Positions 47,801 to 56,159 of a stretch of DNA of 64,000 nucleotides are shown here, piece by piece. This DNA is from Zygaena filipendulae (lineage: Eukaryota; Arthropoda; Insecta; Lepidoptera; Zygaenidae). Location of the stretch: the NCBI GenBank assembly GCA_907165275.2, contig OU015662.1:1123501-1187500 (forward strand). Reading direction: 5' to 3'. Made by a program: the position numbers and the translations under genes. Below the pieces are notes generated by a model. That model did no database searches. It saw only the letters and a list, made by a program, of their open reading frames with translations, and was not told the DNA's origin. How positions within the stretch are numbered: the first letter of the stretch is position 1; every line of letters begins with the position of its first letter.

Positions 47801-49779
47801 AGTGGTGGTCCGCGCCAGCAACCGCGGCGTGTCCGCCTCGCGCAACGTCACCGCCGGCCCCAACTGGAGCTTCGGACAGGCCCTGTTCTTCTCGTCCACT
47901 GTCGTCACCACTATTGGTAATTAAACTGCCTTGGAATCCCTCTTTCGTCTCACCTTTTTTTTCATTTCAATACAGCATGCTACTGGGTAGTTTGTTGCAC
48001 AGTTTCCCTCTAGTTATTGCACTAGGCAGCTGTCTTCTTCACTAAATATAAATAGCTATTGTGATCCGTCCGGTAGTTGTCGCGTGATGCGGGCATAAAC
48101 AGCTGTTATGTATTTTTTTTAAATTGAACAAGATTTATGTTACGTACATTTTTTTATAATCTATGATATAAATACATTCAGTGTGTCTTTCAAACTAAAT
48201 TTTCAGTTCACATCTCAATCATAAACTGTACATTTGATCTATGATGTATTGATATGATCCACCAGGCTACGGTCACGTGACTCCACTCTCGCAGCCAGGG
48301 AAGTTATTCTGCATCGTGTACGCTCTGCTGGGGATCCCCCTGACCCTGATGCTGCTCTCTGCTCTGGTAGAGCGCCTGCTGCTGCCCACCACGGCTCTGC
48401 TCAGAGCGCTGAACTCCTCGCTCGGCCATCTTTACCGGCCATTCACAATTAGGATCATACACTTGACTGCTATAGGTAAGGAACATGAGTTGTTACTTGT
48501 TTCCTCTCTTCCAATATAAAGTCAACGACTACTGGGTACTGGATTGAACGAGGGACTTATTCAAACCCTTAAGTAGTCAAGGGAAGGGTTCTAGCTTTCT
48601 CTCTCCTGTACTCTCTCCTATACTATCTTAATGCAGCCGGGTCCCCACGATTTACCAGATAGTCTGTTCATGTTAAGAGAGGTGACTTCACCGCGTCTGC
48701 CGGCATTCAGTCATAATTAATATGTATTTTTTTATATCTATTTCCCCTTTTTTCCAGTGATACTTCTTGTGATACTTCTGCTGATAATCCCTGCCGCCAT
48801 ATTCGCTGAACTGGAGCCTGGTTGGAACTTCCTAGACTCGTTCTACTACTGCTTCATATCATTGACGACCATTGGCCTCGGGGACTACATCCCGGGGGAT
48901 TCCCCTGGACAACCCTACAGGCCGTTATACAAAGTAGCCACCACTGGTAAGTTTCTGAGGAGAAAAGGCAAATTTGTTCCATCTTGTATAATACTTTGTA
49001 ATGTGTAATTATTTGTCCGATCGATGATATACAGCTTTTTAAACTTGATAATATCTAGATGAGATATTGTACTTTTGCCCCAGCCTTGTAGAATATAGAA
49101 GGGTCTCATTTACTGGAATATTTGATATTATGACGTTTCGTCCCAATACTTAGTCCAACCGGAATTATAGCGTCCTAAAATAGTATATTTTTCTCGGCGT
49201 TATAAGTATCTAGATGACATCATGAAACATTACTGTATAGATTCGATATCGACATACAATTCTGGAAATATTTCATTTTAATTATTTAGAGCATTTATTT
49301 TTACTAAAATTCATTTTGACGGACTTATATCATTTTCAAGTTGATAGATCGATACTAGTATTATTATCTGTACGAGTGTCATTGACCGAACCAGATTCGT
49401 CACACTTTAAAAAATTACCTATAGCATTACCGTGCTTGCTATCGAAGGAATTTTCTCATACGAATTCTATTTCCTTGCAGTGTATCTGATCACGGGGCTG
49501 ACGTTCTTGATGCTGATACTGACCATCTTCTACGACATCCCCCAACTGAATCTCAGCAGTGTATTCTCGTCGGTCAAACTGGACGGAGACCCCGAAACCA
49601 TGCGCCTGAGCGGATCGGGAACCGTGCCCGGCTACGGCATCAGTGGGCTCGTCATGCGGGACGACTACAACCACCGCGACCAACGACGCTCCGTGGTCCA
49701 AATCAGACCCCACTTGGACGACAGCCCCAGCCCCGAAGACACTACTCCGGTCCACGCGAGGGATATGAGAGTGCACTAA
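29720..49779 (+). CDS. KCNK1: Two-pore-domain potassium channel, TWIK/KCNK1-type, isoform A (6 coding exons)
   Basis: A plasma-membrane K+ leak channel. Exons are 29720-29810, 32403-32507, 47776-47916, 48266-48475, 48758-48946 and 49481-49779. All junctions fall after the first codon base and sum to 1035 nt, that is 344 aa; human TWIK-1 has 336. TM1 is about residues 14-36. The cap helix carries FLEEHPC (Cys63, matching the cap cysteine of TWIK-1). Sequons follow at Asn89 and Asn95. Pore 1 filter is TTIGYGH (110-116), pore 2 TTIGLGDY (219-226); the GLGD form and the [19 protein letters not shown] block are typical of TWIK. The C-terminal tail from about 270 is hydrophilic, ending DMRVH. I chose the ATG at 29720 because a splice acceptor (TTTATTTGCAG, ending 29693) lies just upstream and the length fits; the frame is open back to an ATG at 29555. 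Orthology within the TWIK group is not resolved. Confidence 0.93.
30125..30335 (+). repeat. Metulj-like SINE copy
   Basis: TTCGGTTTAACCCGTGGTAA head, TTCCCGCGAGAATTCCGAGA, with a tail of CACAAACTTTACCTTTTTAT. Diverged. It lies in the intron between exons 1A and 2A. Confidence 0.7.
30832..31236 (-). repeat. Two adjacent reversed Metulj-like SINEs
   Basis: The first (30832-31035) runs from ACTAATATTATAAATGTGGA to CCGCGGGGCACAGCTAGTAT. The second (31038-31236) carries GTTTAACTCAAAAACTACTG and ends CGCGCGGGACAGCTAGTGAA. They belong to different subfamilies. Confidence 0.85.
31323..31620 (+). mobile_element. GTGACGTCAC MITE family copy
   Basis: GGGCATGTTGACTAATTTTT to AAAAGTAGTCCACATCCCC, with TGACGTCACTATTCGGACAG and TTAGTGACGTCACGACCCCC in the middle. 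Flanking CAAT/ATTG could be part of the target site. Confidence 0.82.
32138..32369 (+). repeat. Two-copy repeat, copy 2, abutting K2P exon 2A
   Basis: Shares CCATTTATCGCATTTAATTC, AACCAGCTTCTTTCTTG and CCTCCACCGGTCAACAACCG with 17161-17407. The right end lies about 32 nt upstream of the exon 2A acceptor. Confidence 0.75.
32403..32507 (+). CDS. K2P exon 2A (end of TM1, first cap helix with Cys)
   Basis: 35 codons between TTATTCAG and donor GTTACAG|GTGAGT, encoding [20 protein letters not shown] through [10 protein letters not shown] repeat shared with 17161-17407 ends only about 32 nt before the acceptor. Confidence 0.9.
32585..33066. repeat. Composite of a MITE and a split Metulj-like SINE
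   Basis: A Metulj-like head at 32585-32680 (TCCCCGCAGTTTCACCCGCG) and its body and tail at about 32945-33066 (CCTATGTCCTTTTTGTACCC) flank a rearranged GTGACGTCAC-family MITE (32695-32940). This is consistent with insertion of the MITE into the SINE. Confidence 0.7.
33526..33762 (-). mobile_element. 237-bp MITE family, copy 2
   Basis: TGGACGCAGATAAGCAATAA to CTATTGCTTATCTATGTCCA. Inverted relative to copy 1, same length and interior. Confidence 0.85.
34488..34509. promoter_or_regulatory. Perfect GGCGCGAA/TTCGCGCC palindrome
   Basis: Two inverted 8-mers are separated by 6 nt. Each half resembles an E2F-type site (TTCGCGCC). It lies in a K2P intron; regulatory function is only a possibility. 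Confidence 0.25.
34758..35010 (+). mobile_element. tRNA-derived SINE, full length
   Basis: CCGATTGGCGTAGTAGGTCA (A box side), AGGTTCGATTCCC (B box, about 34808-34818), the CACGTTTGCTTGGTTTTCAC 3' region and a (ATT)n tail. It matches 2253-2555. Confidence 0.85.
35226..35404. mobile_element. PIF/Harbinger-like hairpin MITE, copy 1 (one arm shortened)
   Basis: The ends CCGCCGCACTCAGAGTCGAC and its inverse are flanked by a 3-bp duplication TAA (35223-35225 and 35405-35407). The right arm lacks about 75 bp present in the copy at 60866-61102. Confidence 0.8.
35517..35558. repeat. Perfect 18-bp-arm hairpin
   Basis: CTCAGATCACAGCAAACA (35517-35534) and its exact inverse (35541-35558) are separated by a 6-nt loop. 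Confidence 0.8.
35693..36032. mobile_element. SINE 3' fragment followed by the 237-bp MITE, copy 3
   Basis: 35693-35795 is the 3' part of the tRNA-derived SINE with a poly(A)-rich tail. 35796-36032 is the MITE (TAGACGCAGATAAGCAATAA to TTGCTAATCTATGTCCA), in the orientation of copy 2. Confidence 0.8.
36671..49779 (+). CDS. KCNK1: Two-pore-domain potassium channel, isoform B (alternative exon 1B plus shared exons)
   Basis: Exon 1B (36671-37031, donor GTTACAG|GTACCT) ends in the same phase as exon 2A. It can therefore splice to the shared exon at 47776, giving 1200 nt, that is 399 aa. It encodes a cytosolic N-terminus of about 70 residues, absent from form A, with [18 protein letters not shown], where the Ser/Arg pattern could be a phosphorylation site. 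Its own TM1 ([20 protein letters not shown]) and cap helix ([18 protein letters not shown]) follow. At the position of the cap cysteine of form A it has Asn118 in an Asn-Val-Thr sequon. The ATG follows a long region without in-frame coding potential, and upstream DNA (36.18-36.66 kb) is moderately GC-rich and repeat-free, as expected for its own promoter. That the two cassettes are alternative rather than used together is inferred from their redundancy. Confidence 0.88.
37108..37665 (+). repeat. Two tandem Metulj-like SINEs just after K2P exon 1B
   Basis: The first (about 37110-37328) ends ATTTATAATATTAGTAGGAT; the second starts immediately (TTACTAGCTGTTCCCCGCGG) and ends near 37665. The second looks composite, with an internal restart at about 37490. 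Confidence 0.85.
37666..38580. other. Intronic stretch without recognisable features
   Basis: AT-rich K2P intron DNA. A short GC-rich segment at 38405-38460 (GGCGGGGCCGGTGCACGATC) has no supported exon. Confidence 0.5.
38587..38812 (+). repeat. Metulj-like SINE with (CCAT)n insertion
   Basis: CCCCGCGGTTTCACCCGCGT head, TCTGATGTATAAGATATATT body, ATCCATCCATCCATCCATCC before the ATTAGTAGGAT tail. Confidence 0.85.
38865..39240 (-). repeat. 123-bp tandem repeat of a Metulj-like variant, about 3 copies
   Basis: AATGGTTGGACCAATTTTGA starts at 38941, 39064 and 39187, exactly 123 nt apart. Each unit contains GGAGTTCCTG(C/T)GGGAACTCTG and CACGCGG. Units 1 and 2 are nearly identical. Confidence 0.88.
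39780..39908. repeat. Long hairpin, about 57-bp arms
   Basis: The left arm starts GCTAAGATGCGCAACACGAT and the right arm ends with its inverse. The arms differ at about one position over about 57 bp, around a loop of about 15 nt (AAAGCCATACAATAT region). It has the form of a foldback MITE. The single copy and high arm identity suggest a young insertion or duplication. Confidence 0.88.
40105..40355 (+). repeat. Metulj-like element, CATCCCCTGTGGGG subfamily
   Basis: TACTAGCAGTCCCGCGGTGC head, TTTTTCATCCCCTGTGGGGT, CCAGATGCCTATACGTCATA, then (TAGA)n. Same subfamily as 21658-21898. Confidence 0.8.
40945..41161 (+). repeat. 36-bp tandem repeat, 6 copies
   Basis: GGTCAATCCTTACTATTATA occurs at 40956, 40992, 41028, 41064, 41100 and 41136. 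Units look identical; the last runs directly into a reversed Metulj-like SINE. The unit matches that element's terminal ATTTATAAT...GGATT block, so the array arose from its end. Confidence 0.9.
41140..41300 (-). repeat. Metulj-like SINE, reversed, truncated
   Basis: GTGAAAGTGAGTTTGTTTGT, TTGTTACGCTGTCACGCC, then ATGAAATTTTGCATACACGT. The CCCGCGG head is missing. Confidence 0.75.
41301..43060. other. Intronic stretch, mostly featureless
   Basis: AT-rich K2P intron. A small GC-rich segment (42845-42960) gives a short ORF that I cannot relate to any family. No repeat of the local families recognised. Confidence 0.5.
43066..43215 (+). repeat. SINE 5' fragment and Metulj-like head
   Basis: GTGCAATAGGTCACCATGCC plus TACCCGCTAATC (43070-43101) is the A-box half of the tRNA-derived SINE. 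CCCCGCGGCTTCACCCGCGT (about 43172) is a Metulj-like head. Confidence 0.7.
43550..43740 (+). repeat. Metulj-like SINE body and tail
   Basis: TTGGAGTTCCCGTGGGAATT, CAAAATTTCATGATGATCGG, ACTCACTTTCACATTTATAA. The first third is diverged. Confidence 0.8.
43741..45265. other. Intronic stretch without recognisable features
   Basis: AT-rich K2P intron. A small imperfect palindrome around CCGGAAGGTCTTCCGG (43985-44000). No exon recognised. Confidence 0.5.
45266..45588 (+). mobile_element. GTGACGTCAC MITE family, best full-length copy
   Basis: The termini GGGCATGTGAACTA and TAGTTCACATCCC are inverted. The interior has TTAGTCCGTCTTGTAGATTA, TGACGTCACTATTCGGACAG and GTTAGTGACGTCACGACCCC, then TTTTCTAACTGACGGACTAA. 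About 323 bp, no ORF. Other copies: 19775-20076, 31323-31620, about 32695-32940, 57485-57783, 58043-58356. Confidence 0.85.
45745..45870 (+). mobile_element. Possible LINE 3' tail
   Basis: CTTTATAACTTACTACTAAG, GCCTACTGGGAGCTCCTGCC and an A-rich tail (AACAAATAAATAAATAAAAA) look like a 5'-truncated non-LTR element. The family is not identified. Confidence 0.4.
46020..46195 (+). repeat. Metulj-like fragment (CGGTCCGGCCGTTTC subfamily)
   Basis: AAATCGGTCCGGCCGTTTCA, AGACAGACAGACAAAATTTC, TTTAGTGAGAAGCTGTTAGT. Confidence 0.7.
46478..46682 (+). repeat. Metulj-like SINE copy
   Basis: ACTAGCTGTTCCCCGCGGTC head, GAATTCTGGAATAAAAAGTA, AAATTTCATGATGATCGGCT. Confidence 0.85.
47776..49779 (+). CDS. K2P shared core exons (pore 1 to C-terminus)
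   Basis: Four exons are common to both isoforms. 47776-47916 holds the second cap helix, two sequons and the pore 1 helix. 48266-48475 begins inside the filter (G|GC TAC GGT) and carries TM2. 48758-48946 holds TM3 and pore 2 ([12 protein letters not shown]). 49481-49779 holds TM4 ([19 protein letters not shown]) and the tail. Introns are short (about 280-530 nt), unlike the 10-15 kb introns upstream. The split of the pore 1 glycine codon is a conserved intron position in many K2P genes (recalled). Confidence 0.95.
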
Positions 49780-50581
49780 AATATATCGTTCACTTGTTCA
49801 CTCAGCATTTATCAGGTTCATCATGATTTGTAGATGAAAGTATATTTTTGTGTGATAAAAATCTTGCTCATTTATAAAACGAAAAATTTGTTTGATCACA
49901 AATTTTGTTCATTGAATTAGTAGTTAGTACCTACTACCATGTTTGTTGCTTTCTTTAAACTAAGCGCTAAATTTGTAATTTAGTACTTACCTAATAATGA
50001 TTATTATTTATGTATCTATATTTTCTACAGTAGCTAAGTAATTGATAGTTTTTCTCATTTTGAATCAGTCATTACCTACTCGTAGTTTATAGTTTGTTTT
50101 AATTTAGTCAACCCTTTCACCACCCTTAATAAGTTAAGGCTACAAAAACATGGCCATTACCTCCAGACCACACGCTTTCTCCTAGTGTTGGGAATGCTTC
50201 ATACGTATCTACCATTTAATCTGATACATATAAAAGTCAGTGCAGTGGTTTGTTAGTAACGTAATGTTTCGCTACTAGTTCTTTCGTAGAACGTGCGAAC
50301 GGTTCGTGATATTACGGGGTGGCAGTGAAAGGGTTAATTCTTTCTCCTTTATTCTTGATAGGCCTAAGCGTATATACAATACGTATAACGTAGGTAATAT
50401 TAGAAAAATGTAAGTAGTTTGTGTTTGAAAAAATGCTGAACTTATAAGATGTACGTAGACGATATTTTCCTATTTAAGAGAATATTATTGTGTTAAAAAA
50501 TATATTTGATAACATTAATATTACAATTGTACCTACCTGTCATGACACTAATTAATTAATTTTGGATTATTTGTTTAGAGA

Positions 50582-50592
50582 AATAAAATAAA
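50582..50592 (+). terminator. Candidate polyadenylation signals of the K2P gene
   Basis: Two overlapping AATAAA hexamers (50582-50587, 50587-50592) lie about 800 nt downstream of the stop codon. Confidence 0.45.
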
Positions 50593-51429
50593 TATATTAA
50601 GTACTTATCGGTACTTATCGGTAACCTATAAAAAGTAGGTTACCTACTCTCTACTCAGATATTTTAAATTGTCAAATTAGATAATTTTTTTAGATAATTT
50701 GATTTTCATAAGTTTGTTCTGAAAATAAAGTTGTACCTAAATGTTTATTCTGTCTTATGAATGAAAAGGCAAGATCTTTAATGTGATCTTTGCCCTTTAT
50801 GAAATAACTGATGACCTTGGCATATCTACCTAAATTATATCTTATGATGTTAAAATACATATAATAAATAACTACAAATACATTAATATTTATCATAATA
50901 GAAATTAGTAAACTCGAATACTTATTTGAACAGAAAGATAATCTTGGAACTTGTTACAATTAAATAATAACAGATGTTTAAATGACAATTAAACGAAAAC
51001 ATAGAATTTAATTACATATTTCGTTTAAATCGGGGTAAAATTCATCTACCTACATCCCTAGTGTGTGGAAATAAAGGGAGAATACATTATATTGAAAAAT
51101 AATCATAGTTATTTTTATTTATGACCTTTCTTTCTATGTTAGGCTAGAAACTCACTGGCACTACGTACAGTCGTAACTATCTATGGTCATGTGTCAGGAC
51201 TCAGGGGCAATGAGTTCCTAAATCAAACCCTAGCCTTCTCTATGTATATTATGCAGCTTCACGCGTATGGTCTCGGACTCGGACAGTGTGTGTGTTGTCA
51301 AATTGTACGCCAGCCAATATTATGTTTAACTTTCAGTTTCAATAGAACCATAAATATCCGAACCCCCAATCACAGATAATATAATACTACATATACTCCA
51401 ATTATGCGAACGCGGACTTAGTTTATCCT

Positions 51430-51565
51430 TGACTAAGCGGGGTTACGCACTAGCGGTTGGCCGCCTAGGCGGTTCGTTTGAGCGGCCAGCCGCCTGACTC
51501 GGTTGCCACAGCGGCTGACCGCTATGGCGGCCAACCGCGATGAAACCGCGTTACGTTAGGCCCAC
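51430..51565. repeat. GC-rich inverted-repeat segment
   Basis: GCGGTTGGCCGCC (about 51449) is exactly inverted as GGCGGCCAACCGC (about 51526), with further GCGGC-type inverted motifs between. The flanks GGTTACGCACT and CGCGTTACG are also roughly inverted. Its composition is very unlike the surroundings. Confidence 0.6.
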
Positions 51566-51686
51566 GTAGTGATTACCTTCTCTCTGGTTAGGCCGCTTGA
51601 AGGCGTGTCGAGGTACCTTGCGTCTATTTTTACTATTTTTCTATTCTTATATACCTACTTTTTCCGGCGCATCACGCCTTTATAGA

Positions 51687-51895
51687 TACTAGCCGTGCCC
51701 CGCGGTTTCACCCGCGGTAATTTCGGAGTTCCCGCGGGAATTCCGGGATAAAAAGTACCCTATATCCTCCTCTGTACCCCTGACGACGTGCATGCTAAAT
51801 TTTATTCAAATCCGTTCAGCCGTTTTTGCGTGATTGAGTAACAAACATCCAAACATCCACACTTTCACATTTATAATATTAGTAGGATTAATTTA
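51687..51895 (+). repeat. Metulj-like SINE, full length and little diverged
   Basis: CTAGCCGTGCCCCGCGGTTT head to ATTTATAATATTAGTAGGAT. All expected blocks are present, so probably a recent insertion. Confidence 0.9.
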
Positions 51896-52809
51896 TATTT
51901 ACAGTTTAAGATTGTATGGCAACGCTACCTAACAGAGAACGTCATTGCTATTAGTTTTTAAGAGGATTAGCGAGTGTCCTTAGGTATTCGATAAGGTCAT
52001 TTACTCCACTAACGGCCTCACTCGGCCATGTAGGTAGGTACCTAAGCATATTTTGTCATTTTATTAAATCAAGTTACAACAAAATTCATGGGCTTTAATT
52101 ACTCCAGTGTATGTAAACGCACACTACTGCTCCTTTACAATTGCAAATAGAATAGAATATAATAGGTACTCTTTACTGTACGCCAAATGTTACAGTGAGT
52201 ATACAAAAATGTTATAAACTAAGGCATACGAAAAGCGGTCTTATCGCTTTACTAGCGATATCTTCCAGAAAATCTCGTTCTTGAATTTCAACAAAAGATT
52301 TCTCTGTGTCGAAGTTCATTCTCCGTCTACGCCACAAATTAACTAGACTTATGTCTAAAGATAAGTCTGGTCTACGCAACCAGAGAGAAGGTAATCACTA
52401 CGTTTTAAGAGACGGGACTTCCTTACTTGGTTTTGGAATCCATTTAGCAGACCCAGCAATACCAACACAGCGAAAATTTAAATGTCAAAATACTTCATAA
52501 CTCATGGGTACCAACATTAACGAGAACAATAGGGATGGCCACATGTAGTTCCTGATTAAATCGATATCGATAAATTATCATTAGAGCATCGTGGGCTTCA
52601 TACCAGGTGAATTAAATCTACAACGGGGGAAAACATTTGTCGTAAAATTGAAACAATAAATTATTATTTTTATTTATTTATTATTATTCCAATATTTTAG
52701 TTTGTCATGATGATGATGTTATTAGATAGATAGATATTTATTTTCTCTTTAAAAATTATATTTACATTTTATGTCAAAATTAAATAACCTATTTGGGAAA
52801 GTAAATGAT

Positions 52810-53420
52810 TTACTTCGCAGTGCCTCCTTGTTGAGCCTTGTTTAAATTATCGGTAGAAATATCCTCCGAAAGCGAAAAACTTTCTTTTATCTTCCGACAT
52901 TCGTTCCTTACATCTCCACAGACATATTTTATATCGTGAAGTTTTTCGATTGGAATGTAAGCTAAGTCATCATTTCCAATATTTTTTACCCATTGTCGAC
53001 ATCTGAAATTAAAATATCTATCAATCATGCAAGTACACTTAGAAACAAGATAGAGTATAATATAGTTCTTTATACAGAAGACGAGGTTCACTTTATTACA
53101 ATACGATCATAATACTTAATGAAAACTGCAGTAAGTAATGAAAAAAGTATACGCAGCAGCAGCTATACAAAAATATTCCAAAATATTCACTATAACAGCA
53201 TCATTCATTAAAGTTTATCGACTCACTTTATCGATAGTGAAGATTTACATCACTATGGTTTACAAACATGCAAATATTTTTTCTCATTTCAAAAAGATAG
53301 TGTATTATTTTAGTCTTGCTGATAGCTGAAGAGAACAAAATACTTTATTACTTTACTCAAGCTGTACTTACCGGTCTTCATCTATAGGAAATTTCGTGAT
53401 TAATTTCCTTTTATTTAAAT
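52810..53420 (-). pseudogene. THAP-domain-like gene fragment
   Basis: Two minus-strand exons can be joined: an exon ending 53372 (KLITKFPIDEDR, donor ACCG|GTAAGT) and 53002-52810 (acceptor TTTCAG; CRQWVKNIGNDDLAYIPIEK, then KYVCGDVRNE, stop TAA). The order F-P-x-D, then W, then VC is that of a THAP DNA-binding domain. However, the terminal C-x-x-H zinc ligand pair reads Cys-Gly-Asp-Val, and no N-terminal Cys pair or ATG is visible in frame upstream (a TAG precedes at about 53435). It could be a relic of a THAP-bearing transposon or gene, or the 3' end of a real gene with an unseen first exon. Confidence 0.4.
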
Positions 53421-54319
53421 TTTGTCGACTCTATCTTTTTCTACAAATTACATACGTCCTACACCGTCTAATCGGTGCTATTTCACTACCCAATCACAAG
53501 AAAATAGTTTTTAATAGTCACACTGCACTTTTCAAAGCGTAAATTACACAAAATTTTTAAAAATTACACAATTATTTTCCCAAATAACAACATGCGTCGC
53601 CATGACAAACAGATGATAGATTGTAAGAAAGATTCAGAGACAAAAGACTGAAATAGCATGTGAGGCCATCTTTGATGCCATGGAAAAAAAAAATTAAAAA
53701 AAAAAAGAGTGCTAAACACGAACAAAATTTAATTTGTTCCTAGTTGCGTTAGACTGTACGCAACTTTCACTCTGACCGGTACATGACTTTTAAGAAGTGT
53801 CAAAGTTCGCGGTAAAAGAAATCAAGCGGGGTTCTTACAAACAAAGGGAGGTTTAGTAATCACAAAAACGTTAATAATTGGATGTAAGACGTCTTTTTCG
53901 CAATGTGAGTTGAGAGAAAATAAATGGCACCTGAAATTTCAAATATTTTAAGCTTACAAAAACAACTCAATTGTTGCGTAGCTTGGTTGCAACTCAAACG
54001 AGATTTAACCGAACAACTATACCCAGAGCCACGGAAATCGGAACGCAGTCGGGGCCTCTGCTGTCAAGTGTCAGCCTGAGCTGTTACTGTCACAGTCGCA
54101 TGTTGGATCGGAACCTAACCTAAAAAATTTAAAAAACCTACCTACTACCTACCTAATCTGAGTTTCCTATGACAAAAAATGTCTATTGGTTTTCATAATA
54201 AGGTACCCGTTTTACGATTAAATTGTTAACCCGTTTTATATCAAATAGCAAGTATTTTTTGAGAATTTGATACGGCAATTACGCGTGCGCAAAATCTATA
54301 AGTACGAATTATTGTGAAA

Positions 54320-56086
54320 ATGGAGTCACCGGTTTCAGCTTTTGTAATGTACAGTGCGAATAAAAAACAGAATCGAGAGAAGAAGAATGCTAAGAAAAAC
54401 AGAAAATCCCTAGCGTTAGGAACGGCTTCTTCAAATGAGGATAATAACAAAATCATGATGGAATTAGCAAAGAAACTTAAACAGAAACAAAAAAAAGATA
54501 AAAAGTTTAAGAACATAACGAAAACTAAAAAGAAGTTGCTAAAAAGCAAGAAACTTAAAATTCACGAAAAAGAAAGTGACCAGGGTAATGTATCAACCAC
54601 CAATGGATATTTTTTGGAAACGCAACCCGAAATTAACGAAGGCCCTGCTAGTCTTATTGTGAGTAACGAAAATTCGGTCGCTGATGACAAATGGTCGCAG
54701 ATAAGCAATGCAAGTTTTGATTTCACTCCTATAAAAACAGATAGTAAAGAAGAAGCACTGAAAATGTTCCAATGGCTTATTGCACCACAAAAAATTGATT
54801 ACTTTTTCAGTAAAATATGGGAAAAGGATGTATTACATGTCACAAGAAATAAGCCCAATTATTATAAGGATATTATAACTACACCTGTCATTGATGATAT
54901 GTTACGGAATGAAGATGTTCAATTTACAAAAAATGTGGATGTCACTTCATATGTCAATGGAACAAGAGAAACTCACAACCCAGGTGGCAGAGCTCATCCA
55001 CACATTGTATGGGATTACTACTTAAATGGATGTAGCGTGAGACTTTTAAACCCGCAAACATATATACCAAAATTACATCAAGTAAATGCAACTTTACAAG
55101 AATTTTTCAATTCATTTGTTGGTGCCAATGCGTACTTAACTCCACCAGACAGTCAGGGTTTTGCTCCACATTATGATGACATTGAAGCTTTCATACTGCA
55201 AGCTGAAGGCAAAAAACACTGGCGAATTTACAAGCCCAAAAGTGAAAGCGAAATTTTACCTAGAATTTCTTCAGGGAATTTTGACCAAAATGAGATTGGA
55301 GAACCTGTATTAGAAGTGACATTAGAAGCTGGTGATTTATTGTATTTCCCCCGGGGTTATATACATCAAGCAGTCACTATTGATGGAGAACATTCCCTTC
55401 ATGTAACCATAAGCATGTATCAGAAACACTCATGGGCAGATTTATTTGAAAAAATGATTCCGGCTGCTCTACAAATAGCTATAAGTGAAAATGTTGAACT
55501 ACGCCATGGTCTACCATTCAATATCTATGAAAACTTTGGAGTGGTCCATTCAGATAGTGAAAGTCAACATAGAGAGAAAATCAAGGCAAAAATCTCATCG
55601 CTTTTTGACAAAATTAAAGAACATTTACCAATAGATGATGCAGTCGATCAGATGAATAAGCATTACCAGCATGATGCCTTACCTCCGGTTCTGACAGATA
55701 TGGAAAAGGCTGTGACAGTTTTTGGCGATACAGACATGATGATTTGCAATGGCAAAGTTGTAAATAGAGTAGAGTTGGAACTGGACACTAAAATAAGACT
55801 GCTGCGTAAGAATATATTGAGAATGGTAACAGAAGAAAACAGTGTTAGACTTTATTTTTATGTTGAGAACTCTACAGAATACCATGGCAATGAAATGAAC
55901 TATCATGAAATTGATGAGGATCTGGCATCAGCTGTGGAGACTCTGATTGTTTCCTATCCAGAATATGTGTCAATTGAAAATCTAGATGCCCAGAGTGATG
56001 CTGACAAACTGCACATAGCAGAGACTTTGTGGAGCCATGGGTTGATAATGACAGAGTATCCTCTGGGTTGTATTGATGACGAATAG
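54320..56086 (+). CDS. NO66: NO66/RIOX1, JmjC ribosomal-protein histidyl hydroxylase (and reported histone demethylase), intronless
   Basis: A 2-oxoglutarate/Fe(II) oxygenase of nucleolus and nucleoplasm. The family hydroxylates a histidine of ribosomal protein uL2 (RPL8), and H3K4/K36 demethylation has been reported. The single exon gives 588 aa from ATG 54320; a GTG two codons upstream is not the start. Residues 1 to about 90 are Lys-rich, a nucleolar-targeting type of tail. The JmjC core follows, with the iron ligands His284 and Asp286 in APHYDDIEAFILQ and His349 in YFPRGYIHQA. The His284-His349 spacing of 65 equals human NO66 (340/405). GKKHWRIYKP and EHSLHVTISMYQKHSWADL are family blocks. 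The C-terminal third matches the dimerisation and winged-helix regions and ends EYPLGCIDDE. Codon use is AT-rich, in contrast to PLRG1. Confidence 0.96.
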   Translation: MESPVSAFVMYSANKKQNREKKNAKKNRKSLALGTASSNEDNNKIMMELAKKLKQKQKKDKKFKNITKTKKKLLKSKKLKIHEKESDQGNVSTTNGYFLETQPEINEGPASLIVSNENSVADDKWSQISNASFDFTPIKTDSKEEALKMFQWLIAPQKIDYFFSKIWEKDVLHVTRNKPNYYKDIITTPVIDDMLRNEDVQFTKNVDVTSYVNGTRETHNPGGRAHPHIVWDYYLNGCSVRLLNPQTYIPKLHQVNATLQEFFNSFVGANAYLTPPDSQGFAPHYDDIEAFILQAEGKKHWRIYKPKSESEILPRISSGNFDQNEIGEPVLEVTLEAGDLLYFPRGYIHQAVTIDGEHSLHVTISMYQKHSWADLFEKMIPAALQIAISENVELRHGLPFNIYENFGVVHSDSESQHREKIKAKISSLFDKIKEHLPIDDAVDQMNKHYQHDALPPVLTDMEKAVTVFGDTDMMICNGKVVNRVELELDTKIRLLRKNILRMVTEENSVRLYFYVENSTEYHGNEMNYHEIDEDLASAVETLIVSYPEYVSIENLDAQSDADKLHIAETLWSHGLIMTEYPLGCIDDE

Positions 56087-56142
56087 TTGATGATTTTATT
56101 CAAAGTAGTTAATTTGTATTGTTATTTTTGAAAACCTTTGTA

Positions 56143-56157
56143 ATTAAAAATATTAAA
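56143..56157 (+). terminator. Candidate NO66 polyadenylation signals
   Basis: ATTAAA occurs at 56143-56148 and 56152-56157, 57 and 66 nt after the stop. There is no canonical AATAAA nearby. Confidence 0.5.
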
Positions 56158-56159
56158 AA

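Noticed and set aside
49456..49776. Minus-strand 106-codon ORF
   Set aside because: Antisense shadow of the last K2P exon.
54314..54319. GTG start for NO66 two codons upstream
   Set aside because: ATG at 54320 is in frame, and nuclear eukaryotic genes start with ATG.
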